From assembly GCA_040776985.1 (NCBI GenBank), contig JAXGZL010000002.1:806001-870000 (forward strand): a DNA stretch of 64,000 nt. The letters run 5' to 3'. The notes beneath the pieces were generated by a model that saw only the letters and a program-made list of their open reading frames with translations, was not told the DNA's origin and made no database searches. This stretch comes from UBA6115 sp040776985 (GTDB lineage: Bacteria > Bacillota > Clostridia > Christensenellales > Aristaeellaceae). The translations under genes and the position numbers were made by a program. Below, piece by piece: positions 1 to 8,304 of the stretch (its first letter is position 1; the number at the start of each line of letters is the position of its first letter).

Positions 1-36
1 CACTATACTGGACGCCATCACGCTTGTGGAGGGCAT

Positions 37-1212
37 ATGGCGACACTGCTTATCCTGAATTACCTCTGTTTTATCGGCCTGGGCATGACAAATCCGCTGC
101 TGGGGGCAGCCTGGCCCGTCATGCGGCTAAGCCTTGGCCAGGTGGAGGAGGCCCTGGGCCCTGCCAACATGGTGATGGTCCTGGGAACGGTCATCGCAAG
201 CCTGCTCAGCAGCCGGCTGATCCGCAGGTTTGGCACCAGCCGCGTGGTGACAAGCGCTTTTGTCATTTCCGTCATCAGCGTCCTTGGCATTTCCTTCACC
301 GGCAGCTACTGGCTGCTGTGCCTGCTGATGGTTCCCCTGGGGCTGGCCAGCGGCATGGTGGACTCCACCATCAATGGCTTCATCGCCCGGCATTACCGCG
401 CCATCCACATGAACTGGCTGCACTGCATGTGGGGCCTGGGCGCCACCATCGGCCCTGTCATCATGAGCGCGCACTTGGCCGGGGCCTCCGGCTGGGCTGG
501 CGGCTTCAGGACGGTGGCCTACATCCAGATCGGCCTGATCCTTCTCCTGATGTTCACCCAGCCCATGTGGAAACAGGCCAGCCTAGCCGGTGCCGCCGAG
601 GACGAGGCGCACCAGTCCACCAACCTGCTGGCCGCCTTAAAACTGCCAGGCATGGCGCCTGCCATGCTGGCGATGTTTTGCATCGTTGGCTATGAAAGCT
701 TGGTAGGCGTCTGGGCAAGCAGCTACCTGGCTGACCACAAGGACTTTGCCCCGTTCATTGCCTCCCTGTTTTCCTCTTTGTTTTTCCTTGGCATCACCGT
801 TGGCCGCTTTATCACCGGCATCATCGCCCTGGGGGTGGACAGCAAGAAGCTGATCAAGTATGGCTCACTGGGCGCAGTGGTTTCCGCCATTTTGCTGGTG
901 CTTCCCTTGCCCCGGATTTTCTCATTGATTGCGCTATTGCTGCTGGGGCTGACCTGCGCCCCCCTTTTCCCCGCCATGTCCCATCTGACGCCGGAGTGGT
1001 TTGGCAGGCAAAACACCCAGGCTGCCCTCGGGCTGTTGATGTCCCTGGGCTTCCTGGGCGGCGCTTTGATGCCCACTGTCACCAGCGTGGCCGTGCGCCT
1101 GTTCTCCCTGGGCTCTGTGCCCTGGCTGGTGCTGATCCTTGCCTTTCCCGGCTATTGGTTCAGCCAGCGGATTGACCCGGCGATTCAGAAGGCGTCTCCC
1201 CAAGGTTCGTAA
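37..1212 (+). CDS. MFS transporter
   Basis: A 391-aa, almost entirely hydrophobic protein with about twelve predicted membrane segments, fitting the major facilitator superfamily. The N-terminus runs straight into the first helix, and the middle carries a short hydrophilic loop (about residues 185-205), as in 6+6 MFS carriers. The ATG at 37 follows a GGAGG ribosome site by a few bases. The substrate cannot be read from the sequence; the glycine-rich helices recall sugar or drug/proton antiporters. Its 3' end overlaps the end of the convergent ABC ATPase gene by 53 bp. Confidence 0.85.
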   Translation: MATLLILNYLCFIGLGMTNPLLGAAWPVMRLSLGQVEEALGPANMVMVLGTVIASLLSSRLIRRFGTSRVVTSAFVISVISVLGISFTGSYWLLCLLMVPLGLASGMVDSTINGFIARHYRAIHMNWLHCMWGLGATIGPVIMSAHLAGASGWAGGFRTVAYIQIGLILLLMFTQPMWKQASLAGAAEDEAHQSTNLLAALKLPGMAPAMLAMFCIVGYESLVGVWASSYLADHKDFAPFIASLFSSLFFLGITVGRFITGIIALGVDSKKLIKYGSLGAVVSAILLVLPLPRIFSLIALLLLGLTCAPLFPAMSHLTPEWFGRQNTQAALGLLMSLGFLGGALMPTVTSVAVRLFSLGSVPWLVLILAFPGYWFSQRIDPAIQKASPQGS

Positions 1213-1927
1213 AGGCGCGCACCTGGGGCATGTCAAAGATCTCCTCCGGCCTGCCTTCCGCCTGAACCAGACCCTGTTCCATCAGGATCACCCGGTCTGC
1301 CACCTCCCTGGCAAAGGCCATCTCATGGGTGACCACCAGCATGGTGCGGTTTTCCTCCGCCAGGCCCTTGATCACCCGAAGCACCTCCTGGGTTAAAAGC
1401 GGGTCCAGGGCGCTGGTGGGTTCATCAAAACACAACATCTGGGGGTCCATGGCCAGGGCCCTGGCGATAGCCACCCGTTGCTGCTGGCCACCTGAAAGCA
1501 TATAGGGATATTCCGCTGCCTTGTCTGACAGCCCCACCTTTTGAAGCACTTCCCGGGCCCGTTTTTCTGCCTCCTGTTTGCTGCGCTTCAGCACCCGCTC
1601 CTGGGCCTCGGTCACGTTCTTAAGCACTGTGAAATGCGGGAACAGGTTGAAACTCTGAAACACAAAACCCATTTTCAGAATAATCCGGCGCAGCTGTTCC
1701 CGCTGGGCATAGCCACCCTTTTCAGTATCCACCAGCACATCCCCGCCGATCACAATGCGGCCCCTGTCCACCCGTTCCAGGTCAATCAGGCAGCGCAGCA
1801 GCGTGCTTTTCCCGGAACCCGAGGGGCCGATGACCGCCACCACCTCCCCCTTGCTGACCTGAAGGGAGACGCCCCGCAGCACCTGGTTGTCCGCGTATTG
1901 CTTGTACAGATTCTCTGCTTTCAGCAT
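1160..1927 (-). CDS. Polar amino-acid ABC transporter, ATP-binding protein
   Basis: 255-aa cytoplasmic ATPase of the GlnQ/HisP group that powers amino-acid uptake. It has Walker A (GPSGSGKST near residue 34), the signature LSGGQQQR, Walker B (LCFDEPTSALD) and the switch histidine (VVTHEM). The permease and binding-protein genes lie just upstream on the same strand, with only 3 bp between permease stop and this start. The C-terminal tail (about 12 residues rich in S, P and G) is encoded in the stretch that overlaps the convergent MFS gene and looks like a recent extension. Confidence 0.95.
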   Translation of the reverse strand: MLKAENLYKQYADNQVLRGVSLQVSKGEVVAVIGPSGSGKSTLLRCLIDLERVDRGRIVIGGDVLVDTEKGGYAQREQLRRIILKMGFVFQSFNLFPHFTVLKNVTEAQERVLKRSKQEAEKRAREVLQKVGLSDKAAEYPYMLSGGQQQRVAIARALAMDPQMLCFDEPTSALDPLLTQEVLRVIKGLAEENRTMLVVTHEMAFAREVADRVILMEQGLVQAEGRPEEIFDMPQVRAFTNLGETPSESPGQSAG

Positions 1928-1930
1928 TCC

Positions 1931-2596
1931 TTACCCCTGATAAAACTCAAAATACTGGTTGGCCCGGTTGAACAGGAAAGAGACCACGGCATTGATCAAC
2001 AGATACACAGCGCCTGCGATAAACAGGGGCTCAATCGAACCCACAGCGCTGGCGGCGTTTCTGGCCACCCGGTACAGTTCCACCATGCCCACCGCCGTCA
2101 CCAGGGCGGTGTCCTTCACCAGGGTGATCACCTCGTTGCTCACCGGCAGCACGATGCGTTTGATCACCTGGGGCAGGATAATGCGCATGAAGGCCTGGCC
2201 CCGGGTGAAGCCCAGCACATGGGCCGCCTCCCGCTGCCCCACCGGCACCGCCTGGACGCCGCCCCGGTAGATTTCCGCAAAGTAGGCGGCATAATTAATC
2301 ACAAAGGCGATCACCACCGCTGTCATCCGCTCAAAGGCGGTGCCAAAGATCAGCGGCAGCACAAAGTAGACGGTGAACACCTGCAGAATCAGCGGCGTTC
2401 CCCGCATCACCAGGATAAACAGCTGGACAGGCCAGCGCACCAGCTTCAGCTTGCTCATGCGCATCAGCGCAAAGGCAAGCCCCAGGGGCAGTGAAAACAG
2501 CAGCGTATAGCCAAAGAGGCTCAGCGTAATGCCCAGCCCCTGCCACAATTGCCCCAGCAGCACCGCCAGGCGGTCTGGATTATTCAAGTATTTCAT
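1931..2596 (-). CDS. Polar amino-acid ABC transporter, permease
   Basis: 221-aa inner-membrane permease of the HisM/GlnP family with about five membrane segments. The conserved EAA loop is visible around residues 140-160 (REAAHVLGFTRGQAFMRIILPQ), the contact for the ATPase. It lies between the ATPase gene (3 bp downstream) and the substrate-binding gene, from which a strong hairpin separates it. Only one permease gene is present, so it probably works as a homodimer. The amino acid carried is not evident. Confidence 0.95.
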   Translation of the reverse strand: MKYLNNPDRLAVLLGQLWQGLGITLSLFGYTLLFSLPLGLAFALMRMSKLKLVRWPVQLFILVMRGTPLILQVFTVYFVLPLIFGTAFERMTAVVIAFVINYAAYFAEIYRGGVQAVPVGQREAAHVLGFTRGQAFMRIILPQVIKRIVLPVSNEVITLVKDTALVTAVGMVELYRVARNAASAVGSIEPLFIAGAVYLLINAVVSFLFNRANQYFEFYQG

Positions 2597-2621
2597 TTAT
2601 AAATGCCTTCCGGTCAAACAC

Positions 2622-2656
2622 AAAAAGATCGGGAACTTCCATTCGCGGAAGTTCCC
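2622..2656 (-). terminator. Intra-operon terminator-like hairpin between binding protein and permease
   Basis: Read on the minus strand, a perfect 10-bp stem (GGGAACTTCC / GGAAGTTCCC) with a 6-nt loop is followed within three bases by TTTTT. It sits between the binding-protein stop and the permease start. It probably ends part of the transcripts or protects the 3' end of the binding-protein message, giving more binding protein than membrane components. Confidence 0.65.
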
Positions 2657-2668
2657 GGGTCTTTAAAC

Positions 2669-3481
2669 TTAGTTCTTGTCTTCGCCGATGATGGAGATGT
2701 CCTTCCCGAACCAGTCCGAACTGATTTTGGCCAGGGTGCCATCCTCGCGCATGGCCAGGAGGATTTCGTTCACTTTATCACGCAGGGCAAGGTCCCCCTT
2801 GCGGAAGCCAATGCCATACTCCTCCGGCGCCAGGGACTCGTCCAGAACGGTGAAGTCATAGTCATTGGCCGCCATGTAGAAGTTGGCGACAATCACATCC
2901 ACCAGCACCACATCAAGCCCTCCCTGGTTAAGGTCCATCAGGGCCGTCAGGTTTTCGTCAAAGGGCACCACCTCACCCAGGGATGCCTTGAACTCCGCCG
3001 CGGCGTCCAGGGCGTCATTGGCGCTGGAGCCTGCCTGGATGCCCAGCTTCTTGCCGGCCAGGTCAGCCTGGCTCTTATAGCCCTCTGCCGTCCTCACCAC
3101 CAACACCTGATCATTCCTCAGGTAGGGCAGGGAGATGGCCATGTTCTCCAGCCGTTCAGGGGTGATGGTCATGCCGTTCCAGATGCAGTCGATATGATGG
3201 GCATTAAGCTCCATTTCTTTTGCTGCCCAGTCGATTGGCTGACAGACCAGTTCCACACCCAGCCGGGTGGCAACCTCTTTGGCGAGATCGATGTCAAATC
3301 CCACGATCTCCCCGGTGTCAGCGCTTACAAAGCCCATGGGAGGAAAGCTTGTGTCCAGCCCCATGATGAGTTTGCCCTTGTCCAGAATGTCCTGCAGGGA
3401 GTTGTCTGTCTGCGCGTTTACGCTTGCAAACAGCCCTGCTGCCAGCATCAGCACAAGGACCAGTGTCAGGCACCGTTTCAT
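2669..3481 (-). CDS. Polar amino-acid ABC transporter, substrate-binding protein
   Basis: About 270-aa extracellular binding protein of SBP family 3. An N-terminal signal peptide (MKRCLTLVLVLMLAAGLFASVNA) lacks a lipobox cysteine, so anchoring is unclear. The body shows GLDTSFPPMGF and GFDIDLAKEVATRLG, typical for this family. I chose the ATG at 3481 because AGAGGG lies seven bases upstream; an ATG at 3487 is the alternative. It is the first gene of the importer operon. The ligand is a polar amino acid by family; nothing fixes which one. Confidence 0.92.
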   Translation of the reverse strand: MKRCLTLVLVLMLAAGLFASVNAQTDNSLQDILDKGKLIMGLDTSFPPMGFVSADTGEIVGFDIDLAKEVATRLGVELVCQPIDWAAKEMELNAHHIDCIWNGMTITPERLENMAISLPYLRNDQVLVVRTAEGYKSQADLAGKKLGIQAGSSANDALDAAAEFKASLGEVVPFDENLTALMDLNQGGLDVVLVDVIVANFYMAANDYDFTVLDESLAPEEYGIGFRKGDLALRDKVNEILLAMREDGTLAKISSDWFGKDISIIGEDKN

Positions 3482-3538
3482 GACCATACCCTCTTTCTTC
3501 CGTATTTCGGCTATCTGCCGATGCAGGGTATGATAGCA

Positions 3539-3562
3539 CAAAAATGCCCCGCTGATCGGGGC
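3539..3562 (-). terminator. Terminator of the GATase-DUF523 operon
   Basis: On the minus strand GCCCCGATCAGCGGGGC forms a 7-bp GC-rich stem followed by ATTTTTG. It lies directly after the DUF523 gene and before the binding-protein gene, so it separates the two same-strand operons. Confidence 0.7.
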
Positions 3563-3595
3563 AGTCGCGAGAATTCATGCACTTTTCTTGTTTTA

Positions 3596-4027
3596 TTATT
3601 CAATTTGATGCACATCATCCTCAGTATAAACAGGAATGCCCTGGGATAAGAGCAGGTCAGCCAACACGCCGTTTCCAGGAACAAGCCTGCTGGTAAAACT
3701 GCCGTCATACACCTGGCCCTTGCCGCAGGAGGGGCTTCTCTGTTTGAGGAGCGCCGCTTCACAGGCACATAGCCTGTACACCTGGAGGGATGCCTCCGCG
3801 CCCCTCATAAAGGCTGCAGTCACATCCCTGCCTTCCCGGCTTAAAACCCGGTCCCCCACCCGCTCGCTGGCAGGCCGTGGCGTGGGCAGGCCTCCCAACT
3901 GCTCCGGGCAGACCGGAATCAGCGTATGCTGCCGCCTTAGCGCGAGAACCTCCTCATGGGCCTTGGCACAGCCGTCATAACGGGTACAGAGGCCCAGCAG
4001 ACAGGCGCTGACCAGCAGACGCATCAT
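3596..4027 (-). CDS. DUF523 family protein
   Basis: 143-aa protein matching DUF523 (YbbK-like): N-terminal VSACLLGLCTRYDG, then CPEQLGGLPTPRPASE, then the cysteine motif QRSPSCGKG and YDGSF. The conserved cysteines suggest a metal or Fe-S/thiol role; the biochemical function is not known to me. It starts inside the end of deoD (4-bp overlap), so it is the last gene of a coupled four-gene operon. The start may be either of two adjacent ATGs. Confidence 0.9.
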   Translation of the reverse strand: MMRLLVSACLLGLCTRYDGCAKAHEEVLALRRQHTLIPVCPEQLGGLPTPRPASERVGDRVLSREGRDVTAAFMRGAEASLQVYRLCACEAALLKQRSPSCGKGQVYDGSFTSRLVPGNGVLADLLLSQGIPVYTEDDVHQIE

Positions 4028-4734
4028 GCAATCTCCAGGGCGATCTCCATCATCTGGGTGAAGGTTTCCCGCACTTCCTGGCTGGTGGCGCTCTCCCCGG
4101 TTTTAGGGTTATCAGAGACGGTCAGCAGCGTCAGGGCCTTCTTCCCGGCACGGGCAGCGTTCAGGTAAAGCCCGTAGGCCTCCATCTCCACCGCCAGCAC
4201 CCCCAGCTTCTCCAGCGTTTCCAGGGGCTTCTGTGGGCTTAAATCATAGAAGATGTCAGAGGAATAGACAGGCCCAGCCTGCAGCCTGACGCCCAGCTTC
4301 TCTGCCGCGGCATGGGCCTGCATCATCAGACCAAAGTCCGCGCAGGGCGCCAGATTGCCTGAAAAGCCGAACTGGGCGCCGTAGTTGGAGTTGCTGTAGG
4401 CGCTCATCCCCATCACCACGTCCCTGATCTTAAGTTTCTGGTTAATGGCGCCGCAGCTGCCCACCCGGATGATCTGCTCCACCGGATAAAAGTTGAACAG
4501 CTCATAGGAGTAGATGCCCATGGTGGGAATACCCATGCCGGAGGCCATGACGGAAACCCGCTTGCCCTTGTATTCCCCGGTATAGCCCTGGATGCCACGG
4601 ACATCATTCACCAGCCTGGCGTTTTCCAGATAGGTTTCCGCGATGAAGCGGGCCCTTAATGGGTCGCCTGGCATCAGAACGGTGCGGGCAAAGTCCTCTG
4701 GTCCTGCGCTGTTGTGCAATGTGGGTGTGCTCAT
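4024..4734 (-). CDS. deoD: Purine-nucleoside phosphorylase, DeoD type
   Basis: 236-aa enzyme that splits purine (deoxy)nucleosides with phosphate into base and (deoxy)ribose-1-phosphate. The family marks are clear: MPGDPLRARFIAETYL, a phosphate/ribose segment RVGSCGAI, the ribose-binding VEMEAYGLY and the catalytic-Asp segment SDNPKTGE (SDHI in E. coli, Asp kept). Length matches the family (about 235). It overlaps the phosphoesterase gene upstream and DUF523 downstream by 4 bp each, so translation is coupled. Confidence 0.96.
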   Translation of the reverse strand: MSTPTLHNSAGPEDFARTVLMPGDPLRARFIAETYLENARLVNDVRGIQGYTGEYKGKRVSVMASGMGIPTMGIYSYELFNFYPVEQIIRVGSCGAINQKLKIRDVVMGMSAYSNSNYGAQFGFSGNLAPCADFGLMMQAHAAAEKLGVRLQAGPVYSSDIFYDLSPQKPLETLEKLGVLAVEMEAYGLYLNAARAGKKALTLLTVSDNPKTGESATSQEVRETFTQMMEIALEIA

Positions 4735-5450
4735 GATGGATCCCTCCTGTAAAAACTGCCTTTTCGCCGGGAATATACCCCGGTCTGTATTTCGCTGACA
4801 AAAAATTCCAGGTCTGGAAGCCTCGGCTGGGCCAGGGTTTCCGCCACAGCGGCGGCATTGTCATATGGGATGGTGACAAAGGACAGAGTAAGCGTGGCCT
4901 TTTCCTCCCCCGGCTCCCCCTCAAGCAGGGCGTACTGCACCATGGGAATGCCCAGGGCATTGCCCACCGAGCCGATGTTGGCCACCTGGCTGGACAGGGT
5001 GCGCAGCCCCTGGCGGTGGCAGTCCCCGTAGATCAGCAGGTCTGTCTCCGGCCCGATCAGGGGAAGCAGGGTTTCCTTGGGGTCCTGGATGTAGTACAGC
5101 TTGTCCATGGCGGGCCTGCCATGCACCAAGCGGATCCTGCGGCCGGAGAACCAGACCCGCTTTTCCAGCGGAAAGGTGAGAAGCGCCGCCATCCGAGCCT
5201 CCCCCAGCTGCTCATAGTAGAACACATCCCGCCTGAACTGCCTGAGTCCGATGCCCTCGTCCCAGTTCCCTCTCAGGATAAAGGCGCAGTTTCGCACCGC
5301 CCAGTCAAAGGTGAGGTGGGAGTTGGGCCCCTTCCCCACCACATCCCCCAGGCACCAGATGCTATCCACCTGGCGGCTGTCCAGGTCCTTCTCCAGGGCC
5401 TTGACCGCCGTCATGTTGCCGTGCAGGTCGCTGACCAGGGCAATTTTCAT
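4731..5450 (-). CDS. Metallophosphoesterase (YfcE/MJ0936-like)
   Basis: About 239-aa calcineurin-like phosphoesterase. The metal-binding blocks are SDLHGN (residues about 7-12), LGDVVGKGP, RGNWDE and a terminal GDCHRQG, where GHTH is usual, so one expected metal histidine position is altered. The ATG at 5450 starts exactly at the conserved MKIALVSDLHGN and overlaps the upstream GATase stop (ATGA). An in-frame codon farther upstream would add an unrelated 28-residue lead. The substrate is unknown; partnership with a nucleoside phosphorylase suggests a phosphate ester or nucleotide. Confidence 0.88.
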   Translation of the reverse strand: MKIALVSDLHGNMTAVKALEKDLDSRQVDSIWCLGDVVGKGPNSHLTFDWAVRNCAFILRGNWDEGIGLRQFRRDVFYYEQLGEARMAALLTFPLEKRVWFSGRRIRLVHGRPAMDKLYYIQDPKETLLPLIGPETDLLIYGDCHRQGLRTLSSQVANIGSVGNALGIPMVQYALLEGEPGEEKATLTLSFVTIPYDNAAAVAETLAQPRLPDLEFFVSEIQTGVYSRRKGSFYRRDPS

Positions 5451-6163
5451 TTCCGCTGCTCCGCCATCCCCACCAGCCAGTGGAACAGGGCCTGCTGGTC
5501 CGCGCGGGTACCTGCCAGGTTCTCCGGGTGCCACTGAAGAGCCAGGGCGGGATAGCCGTCCTCAAACTCCACCGCCTCAATCAGGCCGTCCTCGCTGTGG
5601 GCGGAGACCCTAAGGCCCTGTCCCAGTTTCTCGATCGCCTGGTGATGGCGGGAATTAACCAGAAAGCTGTCCTGTCCCACAACGCGGCGCAGCAGGGTGT
5701 CCGGCGCCAGGCTCACCCGGTGTGCTTCCAGGGTGTCTGTCCGGTTATGCTCCTTGGCGGGGCCGATCTGCGCCTGCAGATCCTGATACAGGCTGCCGCC
5801 CAGGGCGATATTGAGCAATTGCATGCCCCGGCAGATGCCCAGGAAAGGCTTCCGGGCGTCCAGGGCCGCCTGCATCAGGGCCAAATCCGCCTTATCCCGT
5901 ATTGGGTGGATATCGCCGCAGGCATCGTGCTTCTCCTGCCCGTAATGGACCGGGTCAAAGTCCGGCCCGCCGGTGAACACGATGGCGTCCACGCTGTCCA
6001 CCAGCTCTTTGACCATCCCTTCATACCGGCCGTGCTCTGAGGGCAGCAGCGGAAAAATAAGCGGCAGCGCCCCTGCCCTGAATATGGCGGCGACATAGTC
6101 CGGTGGCATACAGTCCTTGCTTTGTATTGTGTCCTGATTGGCGCTCAGCCCGATCCTGATCAT
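5447..6163 (-). CDS. Class I glutamine amidotransferase-like peptidase C26 (PuuD-like)
   Basis: 238-aa free-standing amidotransferase of the gamma-glutamyl-GABA hydrolase family. It shows FTGGPDFDP, the nucleophile elbow GICRGMQLLNIALGG, NSRHHQAI and the catalytic LQWHPE. Family members hydrolyse gamma-glutamyl amides or peptides; the substrate here is not evident. The ATG at 6163 follows GGGGAGG at good spacing, better than an ATG 15 bp upstream. It is the first gene of the four-gene operon that ends with DUF523. Confidence 0.9.
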   Translation of the reverse strand: MIRIGLSANQDTIQSKDCMPPDYVAAIFRAGALPLIFPLLPSEHGRYEGMVKELVDSVDAIVFTGGPDFDPVHYGQEKHDACGDIHPIRDKADLALMQAALDARKPFLGICRGMQLLNIALGGSLYQDLQAQIGPAKEHNRTDTLEAHRVSLAPDTLLRRVVGQDSFLVNSRHHQAIEKLGQGLRVSAHSEDGLIEAVEFEDGYPALALQWHPENLAGTRADQQALFHWLVGMAEQRK

Positions 6164-6202
6164 ACAGCCTCCCCGCATCTTGCATTTTTATTGTTTGTCC
6201 GC

Positions 6203-6211
6203 AGTATAGCA
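6203..6211 (-). promoter_or_regulatory. Probable extended -10 promoter for the GATase operon
   Basis: On the minus strand TGCTATACT is an extended -10 element 40 bp before the GATase start. No convincing -35 is seen at the proper distance. Confidence 0.35.
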
Positions 6212-6238
6212 TACCCGGCAAGATGAGGGAATTTTAAT

Positions 6239-6268
6239 TTGTCCACTATCCAATGGGTATGATATACT
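6239..6268 (+). promoter_or_regulatory. SigA-type promoter for the xpaC operon
   Basis: TTGTCC and TATACT separated by 18 bp lie 53 bp before the xpaC start. A weak hairpin (AAGCCC / GGGCTT) followed by TTTTG sits between promoter and gene. Confidence 0.6.
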
Positions 6269-6320
6269 TCGTGCAGATAAGCCCATTTTACAGGGGCTTT
6301 TGCAGGAAAGAGGAGGCGGC

Positions 6321-7046
6321 ATGGCCCTGAACAAAAAGCGTAACCCCAATCCGGTGAAGGGTTTTTTTGCGTCGCTGATTGCTGGCGGGGCCACGGTGCT
6401 GGGCTATTCCCTGCTGTTTCCCTTCTATCGCTGGAATCATTACCTGATTGGCGGCGCGCTGGCGCTGCTCATCGGCCGGGTGGCCTATATCATGTTCTCG
6501 GGCCTTGACACCTCACAAAAAGCCCAGTCCATGGAGGATCTGCCGGTCACCGGCAACACCTCGGTGGATCAGCTGATCGCCAGGGGACAGAGCATGCTGG
6601 CCAGCATCCGCCGGGAAAACGACATGATCCCGGACCCCAGCCTTTCCCAGAAGATCGAGGATCTGGACGGCATCGCCACCCGCATTTTCCAGGCGGTGAT
6701 TGACCAGCCGGAAAAAGCGCCCCAGATCCGCCGTTTCATGGACTATTATCTGCCCACCATGCTGAAAATGCTCACCGGCTACCGCAAGCTTCAGGACAGC
6801 GGTGTGGCGGGCTTTAAAGCGCAGAGCACCAAGGAGCGCATCACCTCCGCCATGGATGTGGTGCTGGGCGCCTTTGGCAAACAGCTGGAGACCCTGTATC
6901 AAAACGATATGCTGGACATCTCCACCGACATTGACGTTCTTGAAACCATGCTCAAGCAGGACAGCCTCTTGGGCAGTGATTTTGATATCAACCAAAGCAC
7001 ACAAGGGTATGGTGCCGCGCAGGCACAGCAAAAGAAGGAGGGCTGA
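6321..7046 (+). CDS. XpaC-like membrane protein (5-bromo-4-chloroindolyl phosphate hydrolysis family)
   Basis: About 241-aa protein with two N-terminal membrane helices (about residues 14-32 and 35-55) and a helical cytoplasmic part containing a YYLPTMLKMLTGYRKL segment typical of the XpaC family. In Bacillus, xpaC lies beside yceH/telA-type genes, and the same pairing occurs here: telA starts 3 bp after this stop. The start at 6321 is fixed by AGGAGG five bases upstream. A biochemical role is not established; a membrane-stress or anion-tolerance role is inferred from the neighbours. Confidence 0.85.
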   Translation: MALNKKRNPNPVKGFFASLIAGGATVLGYSLLFPFYRWNHYLIGGALALLIGRVAYIMFSGLDTSQKAQSMEDLPVTGNTSVDQLIARGQSMLASIRRENDMIPDPSLSQKIEDLDGIATRIFQAVIDQPEKAPQIRRFMDYYLPTMLKMLTGYRKLQDSGVAGFKAQSTKERITSAMDVVLGAFGKQLETLYQNDMLDISTDIDVLETMLKQDSLLGSDFDINQSTQGYGAAQAQQKKEG

Positions 7047-7049
7047 CAA

Positions 7050-8297
7050 ATGTCACAGAGCCATCAGGACACCCCCAACACAAACAACGCGCAGGCCGCC
7101 GCCAAGGCAGTGGAGGCCGTTGAGGCAACCGCCGCCCAGGAACTGCCGGAGCTGGTCCTCAGCAGCGAAGCGGTAGACCGGGAGAAGGTGGAGGAGGTGC
7201 TCCAGCAGTTGGAGACCGCTCAGCAGGAAAGCCCCCAGGCCCCGGATGTGCAGGCCAAGCTGGCCAGCGACCTGGACGCCACCTTAAGCCCGGAGGAGCG
7301 CAAGGCGGTGGAGGAATTTGTCCAGAAAATTGACGTGTCAAACCCGCAGCATGTGATGCTTTATGGCGCCGAGGCGCAAAAAAAGGTGTCCACTTTCGCG
7401 GATTCAATTCTGGCTGAGGTGAAAAACACCGACGCCGGCGACGTGGGCAACAGCCTCACCAAGCTCATCGGCGAACTGAAGACCTTTGAGTCATCCGCCG
7501 AAAAGCCCAAGGGTCTTAAGGCGCTGTTCACCAGCGCTGAGAAGCACATTGCCCAGGTGCAGTCCCGCTTTGACGATGTGGCCGGCAACGTGTCAAACAT
7601 CGCCGGCACCCTGGAGAGCCACCAGGTGCAGCTGCTCAAGGACGTGTCCATGTTCAACCACCTGTATGAGATGAACCTGGGCTACTTCAAGGAGCTGACC
7701 ATGTACATCATCGCCGGCGAAAAAAAGCTGGCGGAGCTGCGGGCGGGCGACATCAAGAAGCTCAAGGAACAGGCAGAAAAAAGCGGGGACACCCTGGATG
7801 CCCAGAAGGCCAGCGACCTGGAGCAGGCCGCCGACCGCTTTGAAAAGAAGCTGCACGACCTGAAACTGACCCGGCAGATCTCCCTGCAGATGGCGCCCCA
7901 GATCAGGCTGCTGCAAAACAACAACGCCCTGCTGATTGAAAGGATCCAGTCCACCCTGGTGAACACGCTGCCGCTGTGGAAAAACCAGATGGTGCTGGCC
8001 ATCGGTATGCAGCACTCCCAGCAGGCTATGCGCGCCCAGCGGGCAGTCACCGACATGACCAATGAACTGCTCAAGAAAAACGCGGAAACCTTGAAGCAGG
8101 GCACCATTGAGACTGCCCAGGAAGCGGAGCGGGGCATCATTGACATCGAAACCCTGGTGCAGACCAACAAGTCCCTCATTGACACCATGAACGAGGTGGT
8201 CCGCATCCAGACCGAAGGCAGGCAGAAACGTGCGGAAGCGGAAAAGACCCTGGCCAAGATGGAGAACGAGCTCAAACAACGCCTGATCAACAGATAA
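7050..8297 (+). CDS. TelA-family toxic anion resistance protein
   Basis: 415-aa soluble, strongly helical protein matching the TelA family. After a low-complexity N-terminus rich in A, E and Q (about 60 residues), the diagnostic blocks appear: VMLYGAEAQKKVSTFADSIL, FKELTMYIIAGEKKL, QMAPQIRLLQNNNALLIERIQ and WKNQMVLAIGMQHSQQA. AAGGAGGG precedes the ATG. TelA homologues are linked to tellurite or envelope-drug tolerance by unknown means; coupling with XpaC is common in Bacillota. Confidence 0.92.
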   Translation: MSQSHQDTPNTNNAQAAAKAVEAVEATAAQELPELVLSSEAVDREKVEEVLQQLETAQQESPQAPDVQAKLASDLDATLSPEERKAVEEFVQKIDVSNPQHVMLYGAEAQKKVSTFADSILAEVKNTDAGDVGNSLTKLIGELKTFESSAEKPKGLKALFTSAEKHIAQVQSRFDDVAGNVSNIAGTLESHQVQLLKDVSMFNHLYEMNLGYFKELTMYIIAGEKKLAELRAGDIKKLKEQAEKSGDTLDAQKASDLEQAADRFEKKLHDLKLTRQISLQMAPQIRLLQNNNALLIERIQSTLVNTLPLWKNQMVLAIGMQHSQQAMRAQRAVTDMTNELLKKNAETLKQGTIETAQEAERGIIDIETLVQTNKSLIDTMNEVVRIQTEGRQKRAEAEKTLAKMENELKQRLINR

Positions 8298-8304
8298 GGG
8301 AAGT

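Noticed and set aside
1..58. A short frame before the MFS gene that ends with TGA at 56-58 (about 19 codons, ...DAITLVEGIWRHCLS)
   Set aside because: It may be the end of a gene cut by the left edge, but it is too short and has no recognisable motif.
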